A program made the translations under genes and the position numbers. A model generated the notes under the pieces. It did no database searches. It saw only the letters and a program-made list of their open reading frames with translations, and had not been told where the DNA came from. 64,000 bases of DNA from the NCBI RefSeq assembly GCF_900102075.1, contig NZ_FNAV01000003.1, positions 124,001 through 188,000 of the forward strand, given 5' to 3'. Positions 54,419-62,171 of the stretch are shown here, one piece after another. Within the stretch, counting starts at the first letter, position 1; every line of letters starts with the position of its first letter. This DNA comes from Salipiger thiooxidans. Its GTDB lineage: Bacteria > Pseudomonadota > Alphaproteobacteria > Rhodobacterales > Rhodobacteraceae.

Positions 54419-54859
54419 TCAGTCCGCCTCGAGCTTCAGGCGCAGTTCGCGCAGCACCGGCAGCGCCGCGCGGACTTTCTCCGCGCCGAGCTCCTCCACC
54501 ATCTCCGAAATCACCGGCGCCATGGCGGCCAGCGCCGCCTCGCGGGCGCTCTTGCCCGCCGGGCTGATCGACACCATCTTGCGCCGCGCATCGTCCCAGT
54601 CGGGGCGGATATGCACGTAGCCCGCCATCTCGAGCTTGGCGATGGTGTTGGTCATCGCCCCCCGCGTGACGTGGAAGCTGCGCGCCAGCTGCGCCGGCGT
54701 ACGTTCCTCGTTGACCCGGGCGAGATGGTTCAGCACCGAAAAATGCGAGATCTCCATCTTGTTCGGAAGCACCCGGGTGAGCCGGTTCCGCAGGAGCTGA
54801 TCTGCCATGATCAGCTCGCTGAACAGCGAAATCGCGAGCGCATTCTGAGGGTTGTTCAT
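54419..54859 (-). CDS. MarR-family transcriptional regulator
   Basis: The 146-residue winged-helix protein has EISHFSVLNHLARVNEERT, recognition-helix region TPAQLARSFHVTRGAMTNTIAKLEMAGYV and wing HIRPDWDDARRKMVSISPAG. Such proteins repress genes nearby or elsewhere and may respond to small aromatic compounds; no clear operator was seen. It lies convergent with the YCII gene and upstream of nothing obvious. Confidence 0.9.
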   Translation of the reverse strand: MNNPQNALAISLFSELIMADQLLRNRLTRVLPNKMEISHFSVLNHLARVNEERTPAQLARSFHVTRGAMTNTIAKLEMAGYVHIRPDWDDARRKMVSISPAGKSAREAALAAMAPVISEMVEELGAEKVRAALPVLRELRLKLEAD

Positions 54860-54975
54860 TCCGGATCGGTCGGCGGCAAGGACGGTGAGAGGGGCTGGGT
54901 GAGAGTGGGCGTTGTTTGAACGTCCGGGCCCACGGGGTCAATACAAACCATAGGACCACCCCCGCAAACCCGCCG

Positions 54976-55233
54976 TCACCCGTTCAGCAGGGCGTCGAGC
55001 TTGCCGTCCCTCTCGAGCGCATAGAGCTCGTCGCAGCCGCCCACGTGGGTCTTGCCGATGAAGATCTGCGGCACAGTGCGCCCCCCGTTGGCGCGCTGCA
55101 CCATCTCGGGGCGGCGCGAGGGGTCTTCCATGACGTCGATCTCGGTGAAGTCGGCGCCCTTGGAGCTGAGAAGACGCTTCGCGGCGTGGCAGTAGCCGCA
55201 ATAGGGGCTGGTGTAGATCTCGATCGGCTGCAT
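54976..55233 (-). CDS. grxC: Glutaredoxin 3
   Basis: The 85-residue glutathione-dependent disulfide reductase has active site YTSPYCGYCHAAKRLL, TVPQIFIGKTHVGGCDEL (GSH-binding TVP and GG). Length and motifs fit GrxC. It follows comF on the same strand by 39 bases. Confidence 0.95.
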   Translation of the reverse strand: MQPIEIYTSPYCGYCHAAKRLLSSKGADFTEIDVMEDPSRRPEMVQRANGGRTVPQIFIGKTHVGGCDELYALERDGKLDALLNG

Positions 55234-55272
55234 GGATGGTCCCTTCGCAAAGTTCCGGATATCTGAAGAGAT

Positions 55273-56010
55273 CTAGGTATCCTTTGCAACGCGCGCCAGC
55301 ACGCAGACACAAACTTCGCTTGCGCCTGCTGCAACACAGGCCTCGGTCGCCATGGAAAGCGTCGCGCCCGAGGTCATCACGTCGTCGACCAGAAGCACCG
55401 GCCGGTCGCGCAGCAGCGGCTGCCATTTCGGCGTGACCCGGATCGCGTCATCAAGCGTGACGAAGCGCTCCTCGCGGGTCTTGCCGTCAAGCGCAGGCGT
55501 GTGGCGCGGACGCTCGAGCGCGTCGGGGCACCAGTCAAGGTCGAGCTCCCGCGCCAGACCGCGGGCGAGAAGCGCCGACTGGTTGAAGCGCCGCCGCAGA
55601 TGCCGCCGCAGGTGCAGAGGCACCGGCACCGCGATCATCTCGGGACGTACGAGCGCGCGGGCCTTGCGCGCCATCCAGACCGCAGCGGCCCCGGCGATGT
55701 CGTGACGGTCGCCGTGCTTCAACATCAGCACGAGCTTGCGGCCGTTGTCGCGGTAGAGCATCGCCGCAACCCCGCGCTGCCACGGCGGCGGCGTAGTCAG
55801 GCACGCGTCGCAGAACTCTTCTTCCTCGGAGCTGCCGGGCAGCGGCGTGCCGCAGGTGGCGCAGGCCAGTCCCGAGGTGAAGGGGGTGTCGCGCCAGCAC
55901 GGCCCACACAGGCCGAAGTCGCTTTCGACGAGGCCACCGCAGAGCAGGCAGCGGGCCGGGTAGACGATGCGCAGCATGGTTTGCAAGGCGGGCGCGAACA
56001 TTCTAAGCAA
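55273..56010 (-). CDS. comF: ComF/GntX-family phosphoribosyltransferase
   Basis: The 245-residue protein has an N-terminal four-Cys zinc region (PARCLLCGG, LCGPCW, CATCG, CDAC), VPVPLHLRRHLRRRFNQSALLARGL and a C-terminal PRPP loop VLLVDDVMTSGATLSMA. ComF proteins act in DNA uptake for natural transformation, though other roles exist. It precedes grxC on the minus strand and is divergent from the methyltransferase gene with only a few bases between. Confidence 0.92.
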   Translation of the reverse strand: MLRMFAPALQTMLRIVYPARCLLCGGLVESDFGLCGPCWRDTPFTSGLACATCGTPLPGSSEEEEFCDACLTTPPPWQRGVAAMLYRDNGRKLVLMLKHGDRHDIAGAAAVWMARKARALVRPEMIAVPVPLHLRRHLRRRFNQSALLARGLARELDLDWCPDALERPRHTPALDGKTREERFVTLDDAIRVTPKWQPLLRDRPVLLVDDVMTSGATLSMATEACVAAGASEVCVCVLARVAKDT

Positions 56011-56015
56011 CCTCC

Positions 56016-56837
56016 ATGTCCAGCCCCGCGCCCCTCACCGACCGCATCGCCCTGAGCCGACACCGCGCTCGTGCCGCGAACGACCCTGCAGTCTTCTTGC
56101 ACGAGGCCGCCCGCGACGAGGTGCAGGATCGGCTGATGGTGGTTAACAAAACGTTTAAATCACCGGCCGTCGTGACAGCTTTTCCGCAGGTCTGGGACGG
56201 CTTCCTCCCCGACGCCCGGATCCTGCCCGACGACGAAGTGCTGGCGCTTGACGAAGGCGCACATGACCTCGTGGTCCACGCCATGGCGCTGCACTGGGCC
56301 AACGACCCGGTGGGCCAGCTGGTGCAATGCCGCCGCGCGCTGAGGGCCGACGGGCTGCTGCTGGCGCTGTGCTTCGGCGGGCAGACCCTGCACGAGCTGC
56401 GCTCGGCGCTCGGCCAGGCCGAGATCGAGATCACCGGCGGCCTGTCGCCCCGGGTGTTGCCGATGGGCGAGATCCGCGACCTTGGTGGCCTGCTGCAAAG
56501 GGCCGGGCTGGCGCTGCCGGTGGCGGACAGCTTCACGCTCACCGCCAGCTACGACTCGGCGCTGCACCTGATGCGCGACCTGCGCGCCATGGGCGAGACC
56601 AACGCCCTGACCGCCCGCCTCCGCCGCCCGACCCGCCGCGCCGTGCTGCTGCGCGCCGCCGAGCTCTATGCCGAGGGCTTCTCCGACGACAGCGGCCGCG
56701 TTACCGCCAGCTTCGAGATCGTGACCCTCACCGGATGGGCCCCGGACGCGAGCCAGCAGAAGCCGCTGCGCCCGGGATCTGCGGCGCAACGTCTCGCTGA
56801 CGCCCTGAACGTCAATGAAACACCTCTTGAAGATTGA
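56016..56837 (+). CDS. SAM-dependent methyltransferase (BioC/NDUFAF5-like)
   Basis: The 273-residue protein has PDDEVLALDEGAHDLVVHAMALHWANDPV, QCRRALRADGLLLALCFGGQTLHELRSAL and PTRRAVLLRAAELYAEGF. This matches the NDUFAF5/BioC-like class, which includes an assembly factor for complex I. The SAM-binding glycine motif at the N-terminus is weak (RDEVQDRLMVVNKTF). Role uncertain. Confidence 0.82.
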   Translation: MSSPAPLTDRIALSRHRARAANDPAVFLHEAARDEVQDRLMVVNKTFKSPAVVTAFPQVWDGFLPDARILPDDEVLALDEGAHDLVVHAMALHWANDPVGQLVQCRRALRADGLLLALCFGGQTLHELRSALGQAEIEITGGLSPRVLPMGEIRDLGGLLQRAGLALPVADSFTLTASYDSALHLMRDLRAMGETNALTARLRRPTRRAVLLRAAELYAEGFSDDSGRVTASFEIVTLTGWAPDASQQKPLRPGSAAQRLADALNVNETPLED

Positions 56838-56895
56838 ATCATTCCAAAGACGAGATACCTAAGTAAAGTCATCAGGATCACCTCAGGACAGGACA

Positions 56896-57957
56896 ATGCT
56901 CGACGCCACCGACAAGGCCGCCCGCCCCGCTCACGGGCCCTCCGATCACCCCGCGATCTCCGCAACGAAAGTCGGGGTCCTTCTCGCCAACCTCGGCACG
57001 CCGGACCACTACTCCTACTGGCCGATGCGGCGGTACCTGAACGAGTTCCTCTCTGACACGCGGGTCATCGACTATCCGAAGTGGAAGTGGCAGCCGCTGC
57101 TGCAGGGGATCATCCTGACCAAGCGGCCGTTCAGCTCGGGCGCCAACTACAAGTCGATCTGGAACGAGGAGCTCAACGAGAGCCCCCTCATGACCATCAC
57201 CAAGCAGCAGACCGCCGCCATCGCCGCCAAGATGCAGGCGCGCTACGGCGATCAGGTCATGGTCGATTTCTGCATGCGCTACGGCAACCCCTCGACCAAG
57301 TCCAAGGTCGAGGCCATGGTCAAGGCCGGCTGCCGCAAGATCCTGTTCTTCCCGCTCTACCCGCACTACGCCGGCGCCACCTCGGCCACGGCCAACGACC
57401 AGTTCTTCCGGGCGCTGATGGACGAGGCGTGGCAGCCCACCGCCCGCGTCGTGGATCCGTATTTCGAGCAGCCGAGCTACATCGAGGCGCTGGCCCAGTC
57501 GGTCGAGCGCGGCTACGCGGCGCTGGCCGAGAAGCCGGACATCCTGGTGGTGAGCTACCATGGCATGCCCAAGCGCTACCTGATGCAGGGCGATCCGTAC
57601 CATTGCCAGTGCCAGAAGACGACGCGGCTTCTGCGCGAGCGGCTGGGCTGGGGCGAGGACCGGATCACCACGACCTTCCAGTCGGTCTTCGGTCCGGAGG
57701 AATGGCTCAAACCCTACACGGTCGAGCACGTGGCCGAGCTGGCGAAGCAGGGCAAGAAGAAGATCGCGGTGATCGCGCCGGCCTTCTCGGCGGATTGCAT
57801 CGAGACCCTGGAAGAGATCAACGAGGAAATCCGCGAGAGTTTCGAGCACGCGGGCGGGGAGCAGTTCACCTACATCCCCTGCCTCAACGACGATCCTGCG
57901 CATATCGACGCGCTGTCGGAGGTCATCGGGCAGAACCTCGCGGGCTGGGTCTCCTGA
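56896..57957 (+). CDS. hemH: Ferrochelatase
   Basis: HemH inserts Fe2+ into protoporphyrin IX, the last step of protoheme synthesis. The 353-residue product shows VLLANLGTPD, FCMRYGNPS, VVSYHGMPKRY, ATTFQSVFGPEEWLKP-type residues in the ITTTFQSVFG segment and the signature FSADCIETLEEI. A bidirectional terminator follows. AGGACAGGACA precedes the ATG. Confidence 0.97.
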   Translation: MLDATDKAARPAHGPSDHPAISATKVGVLLANLGTPDHYSYWPMRRYLNEFLSDTRVIDYPKWKWQPLLQGIILTKRPFSSGANYKSIWNEELNESPLMTITKQQTAAIAAKMQARYGDQVMVDFCMRYGNPSTKSKVEAMVKAGCRKILFFPLYPHYAGATSATANDQFFRALMDEAWQPTARVVDPYFEQPSYIEALAQSVERGYAALAEKPDILVVSYHGMPKRYLMQGDPYHCQCQKTTRLLRERLGWGEDRITTTFQSVFGPEEWLKPYTVEHVAELAKQGKKKIAVIAPAFSADCIETLEEINEEIRESFEHAGGEQFTYIPCLNDDPAHIDALSEVIGQNLAGWVS

Positions 57958-57995
57958 CCCGCCCCGGGGCGACGCGCCAGGCTCTACTACGCAAA

Positions 57996-58026
57996 GAAAA
58001 AGGCGGTGCCGTGGCACCGCCTTTCC
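57996..58026. terminator. Bidirectional terminator between hemH and the small secreted gene
   Basis: AAGGCGGTGCC (58000-58010) pairs with GGCACCGCCTT (58013-58023); the plus side is followed by TCCC and the minus side by TTTCTTTGC, serving both convergent genes. Confidence 0.88.
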
Positions 58027-58048
58027 CTTGTCCGAAGACGATCGGTGA

Positions 58049-58243
58049 TCAGTCGGCCGATGCGGCAGCGGCAATCACGGCGATCAGCAGCAGCGGGATC
58101 ACGATGCCGGCCGAGGACGAGCTCTGTTGAGTCTCTTCCACGACGACGACGGGCTCCATGACCACGTCGTCTTTGGCATAGGAACCGGCCATTGCGGTCG
58201 ATGCGGTACCGGCAAGCACGGCGGCGAGAACGAGTTTTTTCAT
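58049..58243 (-). CDS. Small secreted/membrane protein of unknown function
   Basis: The 64-residue product has a signal peptide (KKLVLAAVLAGTASTAMA), a short Val/Glu spacer, a Ser run and a hydrophobic C-terminus (AGIVIPLLLIAVIAAAASAD). GGAGGATAAC precedes ATG 58243. Small proteins like it are recurrent near hemH in Rhodobacterales; no function is known. It ends at the bidirectional terminator. Confidence 0.8.
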   Translation of the reverse strand: MKKLVLAAVLAGTASTAMAGSYAKDDVVMEPVVVVEETQQSSSSAGIVIPLLLIAVIAAAASAD

Positions 58244-58388
58244 GTTATCCTCCAGATAATCGCCTGACGCAGATAGAAATTTCCACGTCAAGCACCCAAG
58301 ACTTACCTCGTAAATCTGTCTAAGCAGCAATTCCTGGTGAATGCAAACTCAAGTTGTTGACGCCGAATGCGTCGCGCTCGCCCTGTGG

Positions 58389-58979
58389 TTAAATCAGCAA
58401 CACCTGAGTGCCCACGACGGACATATTGTAGAGCTGTTCGATGTGCTCGTTGTAGAGCCCGATACAACCGTTAGAGGACCGACGCCCGATCTTGCGTGTG
58501 TCATGGGTACCGTGGATACGGTAGTACGTCCAGCTCAGATGCATGGCACGGGTGCCGAGCGGATTGTCCGGGCCGGGGCCGACGTAATCGGGCCACTCGG
58601 GATTGCGCTCTTTCATCGAGGGGGTCGGCCGCCAGTCGGGCGACGGGTCCTTGAGAACCACCTGGGTACGACCGCGGCGGGTCAGGTCCTCGGTCAGCGG
58701 GACCGAGCACGGGTACAGGTGGTACGCGCCGGACGCTTCCCAGAAGTGCAGCGCACGCGAGCTGATGTCGACGAGGATGGCCCCGTTGTTCAGCGAGTTG
58801 AAGTGCGGGTGCCAGTCGAGCGACCGGAAGCTCGAGATGTTGCGCCGCGTCGCGGGCGAGATGTCCCGCTCGATCTCGACGGTGTCACTGCCGTTCACGT
58901 TCTGCGCGAGCGCAGGCGTCCCGATCAGAGCCGCGCTGCCGGCGAGAAACGCGCGACGGTCAAAGCCTTTCTGTGCCAT
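58389..58979 (-). CDS. L,D-transpeptidase (YkuD) with Tat signal
   Basis: The 196-residue protein has a twin-arginine-like signal (DRRAFLAGSAALIGTPALA) then a YkuD domain with GAILVDISSRALHFWEA and the catalytic region HGTHDTRKIGRRSSNGCIGL. The Cys of SNGCIGL is the nucleophile. L,D-transpeptidases crosslink peptidoglycan or attach proteins to it. ATG 58979 is preferred as it opens the signal. Confidence 0.93.
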   Translation of the reverse strand: MAQKGFDRRAFLAGSAALIGTPALAQNVNGSDTVEIERDISPATRRNISSFRSLDWHPHFNSLNNGAILVDISSRALHFWEASGAYHLYPCSVPLTEDLTRRGRTQVVLKDPSPDWRPTPSMKERNPEWPDYVGPGPDNPLGTRAMHLSWTYYRIHGTHDTRKIGRRSSNGCIGLYNEHIEQLYNMSVVGTQVLLI

Positions 58980-59182
58980 GTCGGTGGTATCCTTGTTGCA
59001 CAAACGCCAAAAGCCCCAAAAACTGGGGATCATGTCCCATGATACCGGTCCCGGGTTATGGCCGTAAAGCCTCAGTCGCGTGTCAAACCGTGTTACGTTG
59101 GCCACTTCACGACGTTGTGCGTTTGATTAGCCTAGGCGCGCACGTTAAGGCGGGAAAACCCACGATATAGCTAGGCAGGACC

Positions 59183-59716
59183 ATGAACCGACGCTCGTTC
59201 CTCATGATTTCCGCGGCGCTCCTGGCCGCTTCCTGTGGCCCGACGGTCACCGCACCGCAACTCGGCCCGGACGGCAAACCCCTGCCTCGTGCCTACCGGA
59301 TTCCCGCGGGGTCCGAAGGCAAGATCGAATACAACATGCTCGATTCGGTCAACGCACTGCGCCAGGCGCGCGGCGTGGCGCCGCTTCAGCTTGATGCAAG
59401 GCTCAACGCCGCCGCCGCGACTCACGCGCGCGACATGTCGGTGCAGAACCGCCCGTGGCACTTCGGTTCGGACGGCTCCTCGCCCATCGACCGGGTGCAG
59501 CGCGTGGGCTACTCCGGCCGCCTCGTGGGAGAGAACATCTCCGAGACCTACGAGACCGAGCTCGAGACCCTCGCCGCGTGGATGGAAGAGGACGCGACCC
59601 GCAACGTCATCCTCGACGGCTCGGCCCGCGACATGGGCTTCGCCTGGTATCAGGAGAGCAACGGCAAGATCTGGTGGACGCTGGTGACCGGCGCGCCGGG
59701 GGCCGGCGCGGTCTGA
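59183..59716 (+). CDS. CAP/SCP-domain lipoprotein
   Basis: The 177-residue product has a lipoprotein signal with lipobox-like LAASC, then a CAP (cysteine-rich secretory, SCP-like) domain: MLDSVNALRQARGVAPLQL, AAATHARDMSVQNRPWHFG, GENISETYETE and GFAWYQESNGKIWWTLVTG. Bacterial CAP proteins are exported and of unknown role. It has its own terminator and is divergent from the transpeptidase. Confidence 0.9.
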   Translation: MNRRSFLMISAALLAASCGPTVTAPQLGPDGKPLPRAYRIPAGSEGKIEYNMLDSVNALRQARGVAPLQLDARLNAAAATHARDMSVQNRPWHFGSDGSSPIDRVQRVGYSGRLVGENISETYETELETLAAWMEEDATRNVILDGSARDMGFAWYQESNGKIWWTLVTGAPGAGAV

Positions 59717-59739
59717 TCCCGCCCGCCACGTGACACGAA

Positions 59740-59775
59740 TCGCCCGGCCCCTTGCGGTGGCCGGGCTTTTCTTTG
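59740..59775 (+). terminator. Terminator after the CAP lipoprotein gene
   Basis: GCCCGGCC (59742-59749) pairs with GGCCGGGC (59759-59766), then TTTTCTTT. Confidence 0.9.
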
Positions 59776-59790
59776 GGCATCAACCCCGGA

Positions 59791-60312
59791 TCAGGGCTGG
59801 ATGGTGATCGGCGTGCCGTCGCGGACCATGGCGTAGATGTCTTCCATCTCGCGGTCGGAGACGGCGATGCATCCCCAGGTCCAGTCGCGGCCGTTGCTTC
59901 TCCAGCTGCCGCCGCCGCGACGCTTCTTGTCCTTCGGCGGACCGCCGTGGATGAAGATGTCACCGCCCGGGCTTTTCCCCGAAGACGCCGCGAAGGCGCG
60001 GTCGTAGGGGTTGGGGTAGGAAATCCCGATGCTCAGGTGGAAATTCGAGTTCGGGTTGCGCCGGTCGATGAAATAGAGCCCCTCGGGCGTCTTGCCGTCG
60101 CCCTCGTACTGCTTGTGACCCTGGGGCTGGAAGCCGAGCCCGATGTCGTAGCTTTCGAGCACCTTGTCATTGTGCAGGAGATACATCCTGCGGGTGCTCT
60201 TCTTGACCACGACCTGAGTCACTTCGGGCCCGTTATAGGTCCTGAACTTGCTGCTGCATGCCCCGAGGCCGCCCAGCAAGGCGATGATGAGAATCAGCCT
60301 GAAAAACCGCAT
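59791..60312 (-). CDS. L,D-transpeptidase lipoprotein (YafK-like)
   Basis: The 173-residue protein has a lipobox (GGLGACSS) and a YkuD domain: RRMYLLHNDKVLESYDIGLG, KTPEGLYFIDRRNPNSNFHLSIG, and catalytic HGGPPKDKKRRGGGSWRSNGRDWTWGCIAVSD-type spacing in which Cys of WGCIAVSD is the nucleophile. This resembles YafK/DpaA, which removes or attaches lipoprotein-type links to peptidoglycan. It is separate from the other transpeptidase gene by the CAP gene. Confidence 0.92.
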   Translation of the reverse strand: MRFFRLILIIALLGGLGACSSKFRTYNGPEVTQVVVKKSTRRMYLLHNDKVLESYDIGLGFQPQGHKQYEGDGKTPEGLYFIDRRNPNSNFHLSIGISYPNPYDRAFAASSGKSPGGDIFIHGGPPKDKKRRGGGSWRSNGRDWTWGCIAVSDREMEDIYAMVRDGTPITIQP

Positions 60313-60410
60313 CTGTCCGCTCGTTGTTATTTTCGGTCTCTTTTTGCGACCAGTTTATAGCGCAAATTCAGCCTCCGGCATAGTCGGCGCTTCTGCGGAA
60401 TCTAACGGTT

Positions 60411-61634
60411 TCACCGATCCGTGAGGCTGAGCTGCGCCACCAGTTCCACGTGGGTCGACCAGCGGAACTGATCCACCACCTGCAACCAGTCGAGCGTATA
60501 GCCCGCGGCAACCAGCACCGACGCGTCGCGGGCGAAGGTCACCGGGTTGCACGAGACGAAGGCGATGCGCGGGATCCGGGCCGCGGCAAGCTCGGCCACC
60601 TGTGCCTCGGCGCCGGCGCGGGGCGGGTCGATCACCGCGGCATCGAAGCGGTGCAGGTCCTCGGGCAGCAGCGGGTTGCGGAAGAGATCGCGCGCCTCGG
60701 AGGTGACATGACGCAGCCCCTCGGCCATGCGCCAGCCCTTGTCGAGCGCGACGGTCATCGCCTTGTCGCCCTCGACCGCGTGGACCCTAGCGTTTTCCGC
60801 CAGCGGCAGCGCAAAGGTACCGCAACCGGCGAAGAGATCGACGATATGGCTGGCGTCGCCCACCGCTTCGCGCACGCCGGCCAGCAGCGCGGCCTCGCCT
60901 TCGGGCGTGGCCTGCAGGAAGGCTCCGGGCGGCGGTACGACCTCGGCGCGGCCCATCTTCTGCACCGCCGGGCGCCGGGTCAGCGCCACCTCGTCGCCCC
61001 AGGCGACCCGCGCCACGTCATGCGCACGCGCCAGATCGGCGAGCTCGGACTGCAACTGCGGATCGAGCTCCTTGCCGCCGGTCACCCTGACGTCGAGCCC
61101 GTTGGCCCCGGTCGTCAACAGTACCGACAGCTCGCCCTTGCGGCTGCCGCCGAGCACGGCCATCGCCTCGACCAGCGGCAGGCCGGCGGCGAGCTTCGGA
61201 TCGACCAGCAGGCAATCGGGCACCGGTACGATGACGTCCGAGCCCTTCATGTGGAACCCCGCCAGCGCGCCCTTCTTGGTACGCCGGGCCGAGAAGGACG
61301 CGCGCCGCCGGCTTTGCGGTTTCGAGGTTGCACAGGGTCGAAACTCGGTCTCGAGCCCGTGGGCGGAGAGCGCGTGCCGCACCACCCCGACCTTCCAGTC
61401 CTCGACGAAATCGTCGCGGGCGTGTTGAAGCTGGCAGCCGCCGCAACCCTTGGCGTGGCGACAGGGCGCCTTCACCCGCATCTCCGAGGGCGTGACGATG
61501 CGCGGCGCCGCCATCACGTTGTTGGCAATCTCGCCCTCGACGGTTTCGCCGGGCAGAGCTCCGGGCACGAAGACAGGGCCCGGCGCAATGCCATCCCCCT
61601 GATGCCCGAGACGTTCGATCGTGACCTGTTCCAT
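60411..61634 (-). CDS. Class I SAM-dependent RNA (uracil-5-)methyltransferase, RlmD/TrmA type
   Basis: The 407-residue enzyme has a TRAM-like N-terminus (IERLGHQGDGIAPGPVFVPG), a [4Fe-4S] motif C-x5-C-x2-C in CRHAKGCGGC, SAM motif VDLFAGCGTFALPLAE, VIDPPRAGAEAQV and the catalytic Cys in FVSCNPVTFARD. It methylates a uridine C5 in rRNA or tRNA; RlmD-type 23S U1939 is likely but not proven. It is followed 5 bases away by the kinase gene. Confidence 0.92.
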   Translation of the reverse strand: MEQVTIERLGHQGDGIAPGPVFVPGALPGETVEGEIANNVMAAPRIVTPSEMRVKAPCRHAKGCGGCQLQHARDDFVEDWKVGVVRHALSAHGLETEFRPCATSKPQSRRRASFSARRTKKGALAGFHMKGSDVIVPVPDCLLVDPKLAAGLPLVEAMAVLGGSRKGELSVLLTTGANGLDVRVTGGKELDPQLQSELADLARAHDVARVAWGDEVALTRRPAVQKMGRAEVVPPPGAFLQATPEGEAALLAGVREAVGDASHIVDLFAGCGTFALPLAENARVHAVEGDKAMTVALDKGWRMAEGLRHVTSEARDLFRNPLLPEDLHRFDAAVIDPPRAGAEAQVAELAAARIPRIAFVSCNPVTFARDASVLVAAGYTLDWLQVVDQFRWSTHVELVAQLSLTDR

Positions 61635-61640
61635 GCGGGA

Positions 61641-62171
61641 CTAATGCCCCGCAACGGCCCCGCTGTCGAGATCGCGCAGAAAACGCTGCACCGCGCGGGG
61701 CGAGGTCAGCACCACGGTGCGGACCCCGGGGCCGGCCTGATCGGCCACCGCGCGGTTGCGGACACGGTTGCTGTGCCGCGTGTCCCAGACCCATTTCAGG
61801 AACTCGGCGTCGAAGCGCTCCGGGCAATTGTCGGGAAGATCGGGGCGGGTCTGCCCGCCAGCGAACTCTACCCGCCGCTTCAGCAACCGCCAGAGCCGCA
61901 GCGCCAGCGGAAGGTCGAGCACGATGACCGTGTCGGCACGGGCGAGCCGCGTGTCCCACGTGGCCGAGAGCCCGCCCTCGATGATCCAGCTCTCCTTGCG
62001 CTCGGCGGCGCGCATCATCGCGAACTTCTCCTCGCGCTCGCGTTCGACCCATCCGGGCGTCCAGTGGATGTGGTCGATGTGCACGACCGGCAGGCCGGTG
62101 CGTGCGCCAAGCTGCCGGGCGAGGGTCGATTTCCCAGCGCCCGGCTGCCCGACAATCATAACGCGTTTCAC
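61641..62171 (-). CDS. P-loop kinase-like protein (adenylate-kinase superfamily)
   Basis: The 176-residue cytoplasmic protein has Walker A MIVGQPGAGKSTLARQLG, HIDHIHWTPGWVERE and ADTVIVLDLPLALRLWRLLKRR, then a variable lid-like part. It resembles 'topology modulation'/FlaR-type small kinases with unknown substrate. It overlaps the ABC exporter upstream by 4 bases. Confidence 0.85.
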   Translation of the reverse strand: MKRVMIVGQPGAGKSTLARQLGARTGLPVVHIDHIHWTPGWVEREREEKFAMMRAAERKESWIIEGGLSATWDTRLARADTVIVLDLPLALRLWRLLKRRVEFAGGQTRPDLPDNCPERFDAEFLKWVWDTRHSNRVRNRAVADQAGPGVRTVVLTSPRAVQRFLRDLDSGAVAGH

